A stretch of DNA of 64,000 nt from Pseudobutyrivibrio sp. ACV-2 (lineage in GTDB: Bacteria; Bacillota; Clostridia; Lachnospirales; Lachnospiraceae). The position numbers and the translations under genes were made by a program. How positions within the stretch are numbered: position 1 is the first letter of the stretch; the number at the start of each line of letters is the position of its first letter. A model generated the notes under the pieces. The model did not search any database. It was not told the DNA's origin and saw nothing but the letters and a program-made list of their open reading frames with translations. Of this stretch, positions 17,529 through 25,828 are shown one piece after another. Location: contig NZ_FNQZ01000008.1 in assembly GCF_900107545.1 (NCBI RefSeq), positions 115,259 through 179,258 of the forward strand, in the 5' to 3' direction.

Positions 17529-18623
17529 GTGATTAAAGGAATTAATAGAAAAAAAGGTCTGATAGGAATAGTATTAGCTGCAGCCTTGGTTGTAGGAACG
17601 TTAGGGGCTCATAGTATTCATGCAGCAGGTAGAGTGGACACTGATGCTACAGTTAAAATCACTGCAAATATAGATTCGGGGGATGGTTCTGTATTCGCAT
17701 CGGAATATAAGGGAATAGTGGAAATTGGCATATATAAAGTTGCTACTGTAGATGAGGTGGGAACTTCACAACTTTTGGATGAGTTTAATGATGGCACTGT
17801 AGATTTATCAGTTCTTAAAATCGATTCTGAAAATAAGCCATCTGTAGAAAATATTACGTCCAAAATTGTAAATCCGGCTAAGGATATTATTGAAAAAAAC
17901 GGTGATATAGAGCCAACAAGAATTATTACTTTAGATAGAAGTAAAGATGAAAAAACTTCCAGTGTTGACATCGAAGCTGGAGCGGGAATATATCTCTATC
18001 TTCCAAAAACCGTAAAGGATGAGAAATATAAATATGAATTTACACCATATATCATCTATGCTCCGACAAGTGATTATATTATGTCAGGCGGTGCAGGCTC
18101 AGATGAATGGAAGTATGAGTCTGTGTTTACACTTAAATCAAAAGCTACACCGCTATATGGCTCACTAAAGATTATTAAGCACCTGGATAAATTTAATGAG
18201 AACCTTCAGGCACAAAGTTTCGTATATACGGTAAAAGCTGTGTTGGATGGCGAAACAGTATTTAACTCGGTTTATAAAATTGATATGAATGGAGCAGGAT
18301 CGGCAGAGAAGGTTGTAAACAAAATACCGGTGCAGGCTATAGTAACAGTTACTGAAAGCTATGCAGGTTCAAGTTACATCTCGACAGACGAAAGCAATGT
18401 AAAGACAGTTGATGGAATAGTGGCAAATGAAATAAAGACAGTTGAATTCAACAACACCTACAACGGAAAAAATATAATAGGTGGTATTGCAGCAGAAAAC
18501 CAGTTTGTTGTTGAAAATGGTGTTACCTATTGGATTGATGAAAATGGTGACAAGATACCTCAAACAAAGCCAATAAACCAGGATTTGGAGCCAGAGGTAC
18601 CGCAAGAAGAACTACCACAATAA
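17529..18623 (+). CDS. Minor pilin-like secreted protein
   Basis: A secreted protein of 364 residues. The GTG start at 17529 is supported by GGAAGGGAG seven bases upstream. After a signal peptide (cut near HSIHAAG) come a Ser/Asp-rich beta domain and, from about residue 215, a second domain (YGSLKIIKHLDKF...TVTESYAG...TVEFNNTY) with the pattern of isopeptide pilin domains such as Spy0128 or DUF7601-type modules. The C-terminus is Pro/Glu/Gln-rich (DLEPEVPQEELPQ) and has no sorting motif or membrane helix, unlike usual minor pilins. It may bind non-covalently or depend on another anchor. Confidence 0.65.
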   Translation: MIKGINRKKGLIGIVLAAALVVGTLGAHSIHAAGRVDTDATVKITANIDSGDGSVFASEYKGIVEIGIYKVATVDEVGTSQLLDEFNDGTVDLSVLKIDSENKPSVENITSKIVNPAKDIIEKNGDIEPTRIITLDRSKDEKTSSVDIEAGAGIYLYLPKTVKDEKYKYEFTPYIIYAPTSDYIMSGGAGSDEWKYESVFTLKSKATPLYGSLKIIKHLDKFNENLQAQSFVYTVKAVLDGETVFNSVYKIDMNGAGSAEKVVNKIPVQAIVTVTESYAGSSYISTDESNVKTVDGIVANEIKTVEFNNTYNGKNIIGGIAAENQFVVENGVTYWIDENGDKIPQTKPINQDLEPEVPQEELPQ

Positions 18624-18642
18624 GAGAGTGAGGTAAACGGGT

Positions 18643-19146
18643 ATGAAGAGAAAGTGGTTAATACTAGCTGCGCTGGCAGTAGTCACACTAAGTACGATAG
18701 CTGTAACTCCTTCTATAGCTTACTTCACCGATACTGTACAGACTAATGGAGCAATTGAAGTAAAACTTGGTGATGGCAAGCCAAAGATTGATGAAGAAGT
18801 AAAAAACATGACTAAATATGTCACCATTAAAAATACTGGTGATTATGATATTTTTGTTAGAGCAAAAGCTATTTATCCTGATAATTGTACTTTAACCTTA
18901 CAAAAAGAATCAGGATGGGAGCAGGGTGAAGGTGGTTATTATTATTATGAAGCACCCTTAGCACCAGGTAAGTCAACAGGCTCTCAGCTGAAACTAAAAA
19001 TAACAAAAAATACAGATTTAGATTTAGACTTTAATGTGGTAATTGTCCAAGAAGCTACAAAGGTGGTTTACGATGAAGATGGTAACGCAACACCTGCCGA
19101 TTGGACCAATCCTATATCTTCTGAAACAGAAATTCCAAATGATTAA
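18643..19146 (+). CDS. SipW-type signal peptide protein (TasA/camelysin-like), locus II
   Basis: A protein of 167 residues, paralog of the protein at 7364-7909. It has the AYFTD box at about residues 26-30 after a hydrophobic stretch, then YVTIKNTGDYDIFVRAKAI, GGYYYYEAPL and FNVVIVQEATKVV. Proteins with this signal are cut by SipW-type signal peptidases, and the cognate peptidase domain is encoded four genes downstream. It begins 19 bases after the minor pilin stop. A role as a fibre-forming matrix subunit is inferred from TasA and camelysin; sequence identity to TasA is not claimed. Confidence 0.78.
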   Translation: MKRKWLILAALAVVTLSTIAVTPSIAYFTDTVQTNGAIEVKLGDGKPKIDEEVKNMTKYVTIKNTGDYDIFVRAKAIYPDNCTLTLQKESGWEQGEGGYYYYEAPLAPGKSTGSQLKLKITKNTDLDLDFNVVIVQEATKVVYDEDGNATPADWTNPISSETEIPND

Positions 19147-19161
19147 TAAGGAGGGATGAGT

Positions 19162-19887
19162 ATGAAAAAAATAAATAAACGCCCTCTTGTGATTCTGGCA
19201 CTTGGAATTTTAATTGTGGGTGCAAGTACAGTAACTGCCACAAGAGCAGCTATTGTTTACCAGACAGAGGCGGAGAGAGTAAATTTTTCTACAGCTGTAT
19301 TTTCAGTTGATTTACAGGAAAATGTAGATGGCAAGTATGTTTCTCTTGATGATAAGACAGGTCTTCAGTTTCCTGAGATTAAAAAAGATGGTTCTCTTAA
19401 AATAGGAAAGAAATACACAGAGGATGTAAAGGTTGTTAATAACTCTAATCCTGATACAGGCTATAGTGAATATGTCAGAGTAGTCGTTAGAAAAAGCTGG
19501 GTTAGAAATGATAAAAAGCAAACAATTTTAGATCCGGAATTGATCAACATAGAAACAGCCAGTGGATGGATAGAGAATAAAGCTGAGTCTACAGATGAGA
19601 TGTCAGTGTATTATAGAACCACTCCACTAGCCTGTGGTGAAGAAGCACCTTTTATCACTTCAGTGACTATTAACAGTGACATAACAAAATATGTTACAAA
19701 TGTTGGAACTGAAACCGCTATTAAAAATGAATACACATACAATGGCGAATCAGCAAATATAGAACTTCAGGCAGATGCGGTTCAAACTCATAATGCAAAA
19801 GATGCAATGTATGCAGCATGGGGGGTAAAAGCAGAGTTTACAGCTGAGGATGATGGAAATATAACAAGCATTAGTCCTGTAGAATAG
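19162..19887 (+). CDS. Second SipW-type exported protein, locus II
   Basis: A protein of 241 residues. The ATG at 19162 is chosen because AAGGAGGG then has normal spacing; the ATG at 19156 directly abuts it. The N-terminus is hydrophobic (VILALGILIVGASTVTATRA) and is followed by VNFSTAVFSVDLQE. The C-terminal DAVQTHNAKDAMYAAWGV block is nearly identical to the locus I paralog at 7909-8682, while the middle has diverged widely. The conserved C-terminal block may be an interaction surface with the other cassette members. No sorting signal is present. Confidence 0.68.
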   Translation: MKKINKRPLVILALGILIVGASTVTATRAAIVYQTEAERVNFSTAVFSVDLQENVDGKYVSLDDKTGLQFPEIKKDGSLKIGKKYTEDVKVVNNSNPDTGYSEYVRVVVRKSWVRNDKKQTILDPELINIETASGWIENKAESTDEMSVYYRTTPLACGEEAPFITSVTINSDITKYVTNVGTETAIKNEYTYNGESANIELQADAVQTHNAKDAMYAAWGVKAEFTAEDDGNITSISPVE

Positions 19888-19903
19888 GAGAAAGGAGCAA
19901 GAT

Positions 19904-20761
19904 ATGAAGAATAAAATACTAAATTTAGTTCTTGCTCTGGCCCTTACATTATCGGGATTGGCTGGAACAAATAATATAGTTCTTGCTAAAAGCCAGACTG
20001 CAAGCTGGGATGTGACCTATACAGGAAGCAAGCTTGAATCCACCTATGATGTTTCTAAAAGTACTATCACAAATATGATGCCTGGAGATGAAATTACATA
20101 TTCTGTAGGCTATAAGAATGATTCGGGTAAGGCTGTAGATTTTTATCTAAGTACAGATATTATAAACTCCCTTGAAGACAAAAGTGCCGATGGAGCAGAT
20201 TCAAGTGCAGCCTCAGGTGGTGCCTATTCTTACAAAATCAGCAACCTGATAGATGGACAGGAAAAAGTGATTTATGATAGCGAAGTACTTGGTGGAGAAA
20301 GTGCTGTAAAAGGTCTCAATCAGGTGAAAAATAGTTTAGAGGATGGAAAGGCGGCTTATATTGGCCTAGGGCAGATAGCAAATGGCAATCAAGGGATTAT
20401 AAAGGTTGATATTAAGCTGGATGGCAATTCTCAAGACAATTCCTATATGTACACGCTTGCTACACTGGATGTGAGATTCGGTGTAGAGGAAGTTAAAACA
20501 TCATCTAATAATACAAAGGTAGTGGATGAAGTTATTACCAGAGATGTAGTTTATACTCTTCCAGGAGACCAACAGGTAGTAGTTATTGACGATCCAAATA
20601 TCCCACTGGATGGTGGCCCAGTAGCCGGTATTGGTGGCAGTCCTGTAACAGGTGATTCGCTTGTGCCTATTATCGGATGTACGGTAGGTTTGCTGGTGGG
20701 AACGATGCTTATAGGCTGCTATTTTATCGTAGTAAAGAAAAATAGGGAGGAGGTAGCCTGA
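19904..20761 (+). CDS. Wall-anchored SipW-cassette protein with SPVTG sorting signal
   Basis: A protein of 285 residues, paralog of 8699-9592. It has a signal peptide (to about residue 28, VLAKS), a beta domain with MPGDEITYSV, a stalk, and the sorting signal SPVTGDS at about 246-252, then a membrane helix (SLVPIIGCTVGLLVGTMLIG) and a basic tail. (S/P)PxTG is the motif reported for C. difficile SrtB, and a class B sortase is encoded 1.2 kb downstream. The stop is followed one base later by the next ATG, with GGGAGGAGG in the coding end serving as its ribosome site. Confidence 0.76.
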   Translation: MKNKILNLVLALALTLSGLAGTNNIVLAKSQTASWDVTYTGSKLESTYDVSKSTITNMMPGDEITYSVGYKNDSGKAVDFYLSTDIINSLEDKSADGADSSAASGGAYSYKISNLIDGQEKVIYDSEVLGGESAVKGLNQVKNSLEDGKAAYIGLGQIANGNQGIIKVDIKLDGNSQDNSYMYTLATLDVRFGVEEVKTSSNNTKVVDEVITRDVVYTLPGDQQVVVIDDPNIPLDGGPVAGIGGSPVTGDSLVPIIGCTVGLLVGTMLIGCYFIVVKKNREEVA

Positions 20762-20762
20762 T

Positions 20763-21815
20763 ATGAAGCTAAAGAAACAGTTAGCTAGTTTAATACTGAC
20801 ATTTGCTTTCGTATTTGTCGGATTTATCTCTGTAACAGATATGGTTTCCGCGGCTGAAAGTGAAGGCTACACTTACACTATTAAAATTATCCTTGGTGGA
20901 ACAGGGGAGGAAGGCGCAAGTTTTGTAAATTCAGATGGAGATTGTTTAAAATTTTCCGGATTAGAATATGGGCAGACATTTACTTTTAATCCAAAGGATG
21001 AAGTCAAAATTACTCCTAAGACCACAAAAGATGAGGCTGGTAACGAAGCAGCTTTTTCAAAATATTATGTAAAGGGAATGCGAAGAAGCGGTGCCAATGA
21101 TGCAATCACAGAATCTGCCTTCAAAGTAACTCAGGATGAAACTTTTGTAATAGCTTACGGCGTTGGTTCTGTTGTGCCCTATGTAGTAAGATTTGTTGAT
21201 GGTTCTGGAAATCCTCTTCTTGCTGATGCTACATATTATGGAGCTGCAGGAGAACAGGTTTCAGTACCTTCCAGATATATCGATGGTTATACTCCAGATA
21301 AACTTAATGAAACTATTGCTTCACTTAAAGAAAACCAGATAGTTACATTTACCTATGCAAGAAATACTGGTGGAGGTGGCGGTGGAACTATTTACAATAC
21401 CTCTGAACGTGTAAATTATAGAACTGTTCAGGGTGAGGGCAATCAGGTTACACAGACAGTACCAGCCGGTCAGGCTGAAAATGCAGCTGGTGTCACAAAT
21501 AACAGAAATCAGAATGCAGGACAAAATCCTCAGACCCCTAATGCAGCTCAGGATGAAGCAGGAAATGCTGGTGCCGCTGATGCAGAGGCAGATGTAGATG
21601 AAATACAGATAGGAGATACAGAGGTTCCTTTGGCTGGAGAAGATACAACTACCATTCCAGACGATGAGACTCCGAAGGGTGGAGAAGAGAATAATCCTCG
21701 TCAAATAAACTATTTTAGATATCTCATTATATTGATATTAATAGCAATATTTATAATTCTTATGACCTTGATTGGAATTTATAAGGTTGAAACTGAGAAA
21801 AGACGTAGAAAATAA
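20763..21815 (+). CDS. Membrane-anchored surface protein of the SipW cassette, locus II
   Basis: A protein of 350 residues, paralog of 9594-10727. It has a signal peptide (cut near VSAAES), beta-rich segments (YTYTIKIILGGTGEEG, VIAYGVGSVVPYVVRF), an Asn/Gln/Ala/Asp-rich linker (about 205-305), and one C-terminal helix (about 318-340) with a short basic tail. It lacks a sorting motif. It is the fourth member of the repeated cassette, directly before a weak terminator and the peptidase-sortase fusion. A base component or assembly factor is likely but unproven. Confidence 0.65.
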   Translation: MKLKKQLASLILTFAFVFVGFISVTDMVSAAESEGYTYTIKIILGGTGEEGASFVNSDGDCLKFSGLEYGQTFTFNPKDEVKITPKTTKDEAGNEAAFSKYYVKGMRRSGANDAITESAFKVTQDETFVIAYGVGSVVPYVVRFVDGSGNPLLADATYYGAAGEQVSVPSRYIDGYTPDKLNETIASLKENQIVTFTYARNTGGGGGGTIYNTSERVNYRTVQGEGNQVTQTVPAGQAENAAGVTNNRNQNAGQNPQTPNAAQDEAGNAGAADAEADVDEIQIGDTEVPLAGEDTTTIPDDETPKGGEENNPRQINYFRYLIILILIAIFIILMTLIGIYKVETEKRRRK

Positions 21816-21862
21816 GATATAACAGCTCTTTTAGATAGGGGAAAATCTTTTAGTAGAAGAAA

Positions 21863-21893
21863 AGGCAGCTTTATTTTAAGGTTGTCTTTTTTT
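21863..21893 (+). terminator. Weak terminator/attenuator before the peptidase-sortase gene
   Basis: AGGCAGC (21863-21869) pairs with GTTGTCT (21881-21887), using two G.U pairs, followed by seven T residues. Partial termination here would keep the enzyme gene below its substrates. Confidence 0.6.
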
Positions 21894-21941
21894 CTGCAAA
21901 AGAAAGAATTATGTGGTAGGATGTTGCTAAAGGAGAGAATA

Positions 21942-23183
21942 ATGAAAAAACTAGGGAATATTATAATTATTTTACTGATATTTATTTGTGCACCAATAGC
22001 TATTCCAAAGTTTATAGGATTTGGGGAGTTCAATGTTATATCAGGTTCCATGGAACCGGAAATACCTGTGGGTTCCTTAGTATATGTAAAACCAACTGAA
22101 TTCGATGATCTAAAGGAAAGAGACATTATTGCTTTCGAATCTGGTGCAAGCGTAGTTACCCATAGAATAGTTTCTATTGAAAAAGATAACCAGTTAATTA
22201 CTACAAAAGGTGATGCCAATTCTAACCCGGATTTTATGCCTGTGGCCTACACTAATATAATAGGTAGGGTTTCGCTACATATTCCGTTTTTGGGTTATGT
22301 GGCAGCAGGGCTTTCTAAACCTATTGGAAAGCTTATAGCTGCAATCATTTTAATCATAGGAATTCTCCTGACAAATTTTAGTGAAAAGTTGGCAAATAAA
22401 GATTGTAAAACAGAACGGGGTGCAAAACAATCTGTAAATCCTAATTTATTTTTAGCTTTAGGAATCGTAATTGTTCTTGGTTCCCTAGGTGGTTTTTTAT
22501 ACATTTTTTTAGGATACCAAAAAGATAAGGATTATTATGCGGAGATTCAGGATGAATATTTTAAGTGGCCGTACCAGCAGTATCCAGAAGGACCTCAAGG
22601 AGGTGAGTTTCCCTGGTACGAATCAATGTACGTTGACTTAGAGGGATTGCAGCAAATAAATTCGGATGTTATAGGATGGATATATATTGAAGGAACAGAT
22701 ATAAATTATCCTGTTTTATATTCAGGTGATGATACTGCCTATCTACGCACCAATCTAAATAAGGAACATGCTAATGCAGGTAGTATTTTTTTGGAAGGGT
22801 ATAATCTTCCAGACTGGAGTGATAGTCACAATATCATCTATGGTCACAACATGAGGGATTTATCTATGTTTGGAAAACTCAAATATTACAAATCCGATGA
22901 TAGTTTTTACGATGACCACAAATATTTTCAAATTATTACTAAAGAAGGAAGACAGCGCTACGAGATTTTTTCATATTTTGATACGGAGGCTGCTTCCTGG
23001 GTATACACGGTTCCATATTATGACAATCAGGAATTCGCAGATTACATAGAAAAACTAAATGCAGATTCCTACAAAAAAACTGGTGTAGAAGTAAAATCCT
23101 CTGATAAGGTGGTAACCTTGTCCACCTGCTCTGATACTGGTATACGATTTACTGTTCATGGTGTTTTGGTGGACACACAATAG
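21942..23183 (+). CDS. SipW-type signal peptidase fused to class B sortase
   Basis: A single protein of 413 residues with two enzymes. The ATG at 21942 follows AAAGGAGAG; the upstream ATG at 21882 lies in the terminator. Residues 1-115 form an ER/SipW-type S26B signal peptidase: an N-terminal helix, nucleophile Ser36 (SGSMEP), general base His74 (VVTHRIV) and Asp91 in GDANSNPD. Helices near 122-147 and 166-188 flank a short basic loop. Residues about 200-413 are a class B sortase with IGWIYIEGTDINYPVLY, His302 (YGHNM), Cys396 (LSTCSDTG) and Arg402. This topology puts both active sites outside the membrane. Nearby substrates carry SipW signals and xPVTGD motifs, so one protein may do both steps. 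The fusion itself is seen directly; coupling is inferred. Confidence 0.92.
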   Translation: MKKLGNIIIILLIFICAPIAIPKFIGFGEFNVISGSMEPEIPVGSLVYVKPTEFDDLKERDIIAFESGASVVTHRIVSIEKDNQLITTKGDANSNPDFMPVAYTNIIGRVSLHIPFLGYVAAGLSKPIGKLIAAIILIIGILLTNFSEKLANKDCKTERGAKQSVNPNLFLALGIVIVLGSLGGFLYIFLGYQKDKDYYAEIQDEYFKWPYQQYPEGPQGGEFPWYESMYVDLEGLQQINSDVIGWIYIEGTDINYPVLYSGDDTAYLRTNLNKEHANAGSIFLEGYNLPDWSDSHNIIYGHNMRDLSMFGKLKYYKSDDSFYDDHKYFQIITKEGRQRYEIFSYFDTEAASWVYTVPYYDNQEFADYIEKLNADSYKKTGVEVKSSDKVVTLSTCSDTGIRFTVHGVLVDTQ

Positions 23184-23317
23184 TAGCAGATGTAGTTCTA
23201 CTGGCTAATGATTTGGCAGCTCCTACTCTTAAATGGAGAGGACATACCATACTTGGAATAACAATGCTAGCTGGATTTTTGCGATTGGTAAAGTGAAAAA
23301 AGAGAAATAAATAATAA

Positions 23318-23350
23318 AGCCTGCAGAGGATTTTCCCTGCAGGCTGTTTT
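23318..23350. terminator. Bidirectional terminator
   Basis: AGCCTGCAG pairs with CTGCAGGCT (23337-23345), followed by GTTTTT on the + strand. The other side is A-rich, so it can also serve the convergent minus-strand gene. Confidence 0.85.
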
Positions 23351-23943
23351 TAACTGATTTTTTGAAGGATTGCATCCTTAAGAAACAACGAACTTTGTTC
23401 AACCTGGTTTTTAAGTAAATCAAGCTTTGTATCCATTTGCCTGGCTTTGTAGCACTGAGCCAGCATAGTGTAGGACTCGCTGATATCAGTGCCAGCACCA
23501 ACTGCAAATTCAAGCACTGAAATCACATCATCTATACGCTCGGCCTCCATCAGGCTTTCAGCATATTTGTTCAAAAGTACGCAGGTTCTATCAAAATCAT
23601 CCCCAATTTTGCTCATAGTTTCAAAATTTGGCACTCCGTAGGCCAGCTTAAGGTCTGTGTTTGTCATACCTGTAAGGTTTAAAAGTCTATGAGTAGACAA
23701 TTCCTGTAATTCTTTTTCGATTTCAATTACTTTTTCGTCGCTACTAAAATTTAATGGAAATTTCTCTATTGGAATGGTAATATATCTTAGATTAGATATA
23801 TCTTTTGCAGGGGTGATGTTAGCCTGGCGTTCTCTTTCCCAGAATTCATTTTCCTGCTGCTCACGCTTGGCTTTCAGATAGTTTAGTCTCAAAGCCAAAA
23901 GTACTACAAATAATAAGAAAAAAGGTAAAATAGGAAAGCCCAT
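23350..23943 (-). CDS. Membrane-anchored helical protein of unknown function
   Basis: A protein of 197 residues that I do not recognise. It starts with one hydrophobic segment (residues 3-18, FPILPFFLLFVVLLALRL), then a charged coiled-coil-like stretch (YLKAKREQQENEFWERERQ), and a mostly helical cytoplasmic part. Residues 120-197 (YAESLMEAERIDDVISVLEF, SYTMLAQCYKARQMDTKLD) look like one or two TPR-like helix pairs. It converges on the fibre locus and is divergent from the small gene at 23978, sharing a 34-base gap. Nothing in its context identifies a job. Confidence 0.6.
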   Translation of the reverse strand: MGFPILPFFLLFVVLLALRLNYLKAKREQQENEFWERERQANITPAKDISNLRYITIPIEKFPLNFSSDEKVIEIEKELQELSTHRLLNLTGMTNTDLKLAYGVPNFETMSKIGDDFDRTCVLLNKYAESLMEAERIDDVISVLEFAVGAGTDISESYTMLAQCYKARQMDTKLDLLKNQVEQSSLFLKDAILQKIS

Positions 23944-23977
23944 GGCGACTCCTTTATAAATAATAAGAGGTGTTAAT

Positions 23978-24076
23978 ATGAAACGTTCAAAAAAACATCA
24001 GCTTGTAGCCAGCATTGTTTTAGTGGTTGTAGTTTTAAGTATGCTCATTACCACTATTGCCGCTGCTCTCATATAA
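23978..24076 (+). CDS. Very small single-helix membrane protein (Prli42-like layout)
   Basis: A 32-residue reading frame with start ATG at 23978 after AAGAGGTG. It has a basic N-terminus (MKRSKKHQ) followed by one hydrophobic helix covering most of the rest (LVASIVLVVVVLSML...). The size, KK-rich start and single helix recall Prli42, the stressosome-associated miniprotein of Listeria, and small DUF4044-type proteins of clostridia. That link is a resemblance of pattern only. It lies just upstream of the VanW-type gene in the same direction and could be co-transcribed with it. Confidence 0.5.
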   Translation: MKRSKKHQLVASIVLVVVVLSMLITTIAAALI

Positions 24077-24119
24077 TTATTCTAAAAATATATGGTTTTA
24101 ATGTCAAATAGAGGATGTT

Positions 24120-25811
24120 ATGAAAAGAAAAATTATATCATTATTACTAGCGACAACACTAACCATAGCCGTCCCTACTACAGCTATGGCGGAAGAAGTA
24201 GATACTGCCACTGAAGAACAGGCCAATGAACAGGCCGAAGCAGTAGAGGAAGAAGTAGTTACTGATAATCGTATAATTCCTGATGGAATCACCATTGGAG
24301 GTATTGATGTATCTGGCAAGACTGTCACTGAGGCAGAGGATGCCATTCATTCATATTTTGCAGAATATGATGATGTGGCCTTCACACTTACAGCCAATGA
24401 TCAGTCCATAAGCGCTACAGGTGGTGACCTTTCCATTGGTGCTAAAAATTCAGATATTGCAGCTAAGGCAGCCACCTTTGGCAGCTATGGAAATATAGCT
24501 GAGCGTTTCAAAGCAAATAAAGATATTTCAGAGGGGCGAGGCAAAGAGTTTGCATTGTCTCGTGGAGCAGATGTGAATGGTATTATTTCCTTTCTTAAAT
24601 CTGCATCATCTCAGGTAAATGACGAGGCCAGCGATGATTACCTTACCCGTGAAAATGACCAGTTTGTTTTTCACGAGGGTAAATCAGGTGTGGTTGTTCA
24701 GATTGAGGAATCTGCAGCAGTCCTTAAAAATTTCATCGAAAATGAATGGGATGGTAATGAGGCAACAGTAGACCTTGTTACAGAGATAAAGGAACCACGT
24801 GGAAGCAAGGAAGAGCTTGCTGAAATCAAGGATTTGCTTGGTGCATTTTCCACAGATTACAGCTCATCATCTTCAGCCAGAAAAAACAACGTGGCAAACG
24901 GTGTAAGCTTTATTAATGGCACAATCCTTTATCCAGGAGATGAGCTTTCAGTATTAAATACCATCACACCTTTCTCTGCAGAAAACGGCTACATGCTTGC
25001 CGGCTCTTACGAAAACGGTACCACTGTTGAGACCTATGGTGGAGGTATCTGCCAGGTTTCTACCACGCTGTATGGCGCAGTACGTGCAGCAGAGCTTGGG
25101 GTTGTTACCAGAAGTGCTCATTCCATGATTGTCACATATGTAAAGCCTTCTATGGATGCAGCCATTTCAGAGTCTGGCAGCAAGGATTTTCAGATTAAAA
25201 ACAACAAAAATTATCCTATCTACATAGAAGGGCATTGCGACGGAAGCAATGTTTATTTCAACATATATGGTAAGGAAGAGGATGACGCGGGACATTCAGT
25301 AGATTATGAAACAGAAATCACTGCTGTAAATGTCCAGAACACCACCTGGGTGGCAGATCCAAACGTTCCTCTCGGTAAAATGACTACCACAGTGAGTGGA
25401 CATACAGGATACACAGCCCGCCTTTGGAAAATCGTATATGAAAATGGTGAAGAAGTCAGCCGTGATGTGTACAACAACAGCAAATACAATCCATCTAACA
25501 GAACTGTTACAGTAGGTATTGCATCAGCAGATCCAAATCTTTCTTATGCTATGCTTCAGGCTGTTGCATCACAGAATCCTACAACTATCGCAAATGCGAT
25601 AGCGACCTACGCACCGGGAATTGGAAATTCTACATCATTTACAATAACACCAAAGTACCAGGTAACAAATCCTACAGACACAACTACAAAGTCAAACACA
25701 ACAACTACTACACCTAGTACATCAGCTCCATCTACACAGACAGCACCAGCCACAGAGGCAGCACCTGCTACAGAGGAGCCAGCAGGTACGGCAGATGCAC
25801 CTGCTATCTAA
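24120..25811 (+). CDS. VanW-family exported protein
   Basis: A secreted protein of 563 residues: a signal peptide (TTAMAEE, about residue 24), a Glu/Ala-rich stretch, a putative peptidoglycan-binding domain (PF12229-like; IIPDGITIGGIDVSGKT, about 50-200), and the VanW domain (about 240-375) with NNVANGVSFINGTILYPGDE and TYGGGICQVSTTLYGAVRAA. A C-terminal Thr/Pro/Ala-rich tail follows. VanW was named from vancomycin clusters, but most copies are in glycopeptide-sensitive clostridia, where they are thought to act in the envelope; no enzyme activity is known. It probably sits in the cell wall. Confidence 0.85.
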   Translation: MKRKIISLLLATTLTIAVPTTAMAEEVDTATEEQANEQAEAVEEEVVTDNRIIPDGITIGGIDVSGKTVTEAEDAIHSYFAEYDDVAFTLTANDQSISATGGDLSIGAKNSDIAAKAATFGSYGNIAERFKANKDISEGRGKEFALSRGADVNGIISFLKSASSQVNDEASDDYLTRENDQFVFHEGKSGVVVQIEESAAVLKNFIENEWDGNEATVDLVTEIKEPRGSKEELAEIKDLLGAFSTDYSSSSSARKNNVANGVSFINGTILYPGDELSVLNTITPFSAENGYMLAGSYENGTTVETYGGGICQVSTTLYGAVRAAELGVVTRSAHSMIVTYVKPSMDAAISESGSKDFQIKNNKNYPIYIEGHCDGSNVYFNIYGKEEDDAGHSVDYETEITAVNVQNTTWVADPNVPLGKMTTTVSGHTGYTARLWKIVYENGEEVSRDVYNNSKYNPSNRTVTVGIASADPNLSYAMLQAVASQNPTTIANAIATYAPGIGNSTSFTITPKYQVTNPTDTTTKSNTTTTTPSTSAPSTQTAPATEAAPATEEPAGTADAPAI

Positions 25812-25828
25812 TAAATAAAGGCAATAAT

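Noticed and set aside
4602..23183. Whether the direct repeats in the surface region form a CRISPR array
   Set aside because: The only tandem repeat has 18-base units without spacers and is in a coding frame.
23184..23290. A frame of about 35 codons after the peptidase-sortase gene
   Set aside because: No start codon with a ribosome site, and no similarity that I recognise; treated as spacer before the terminator.
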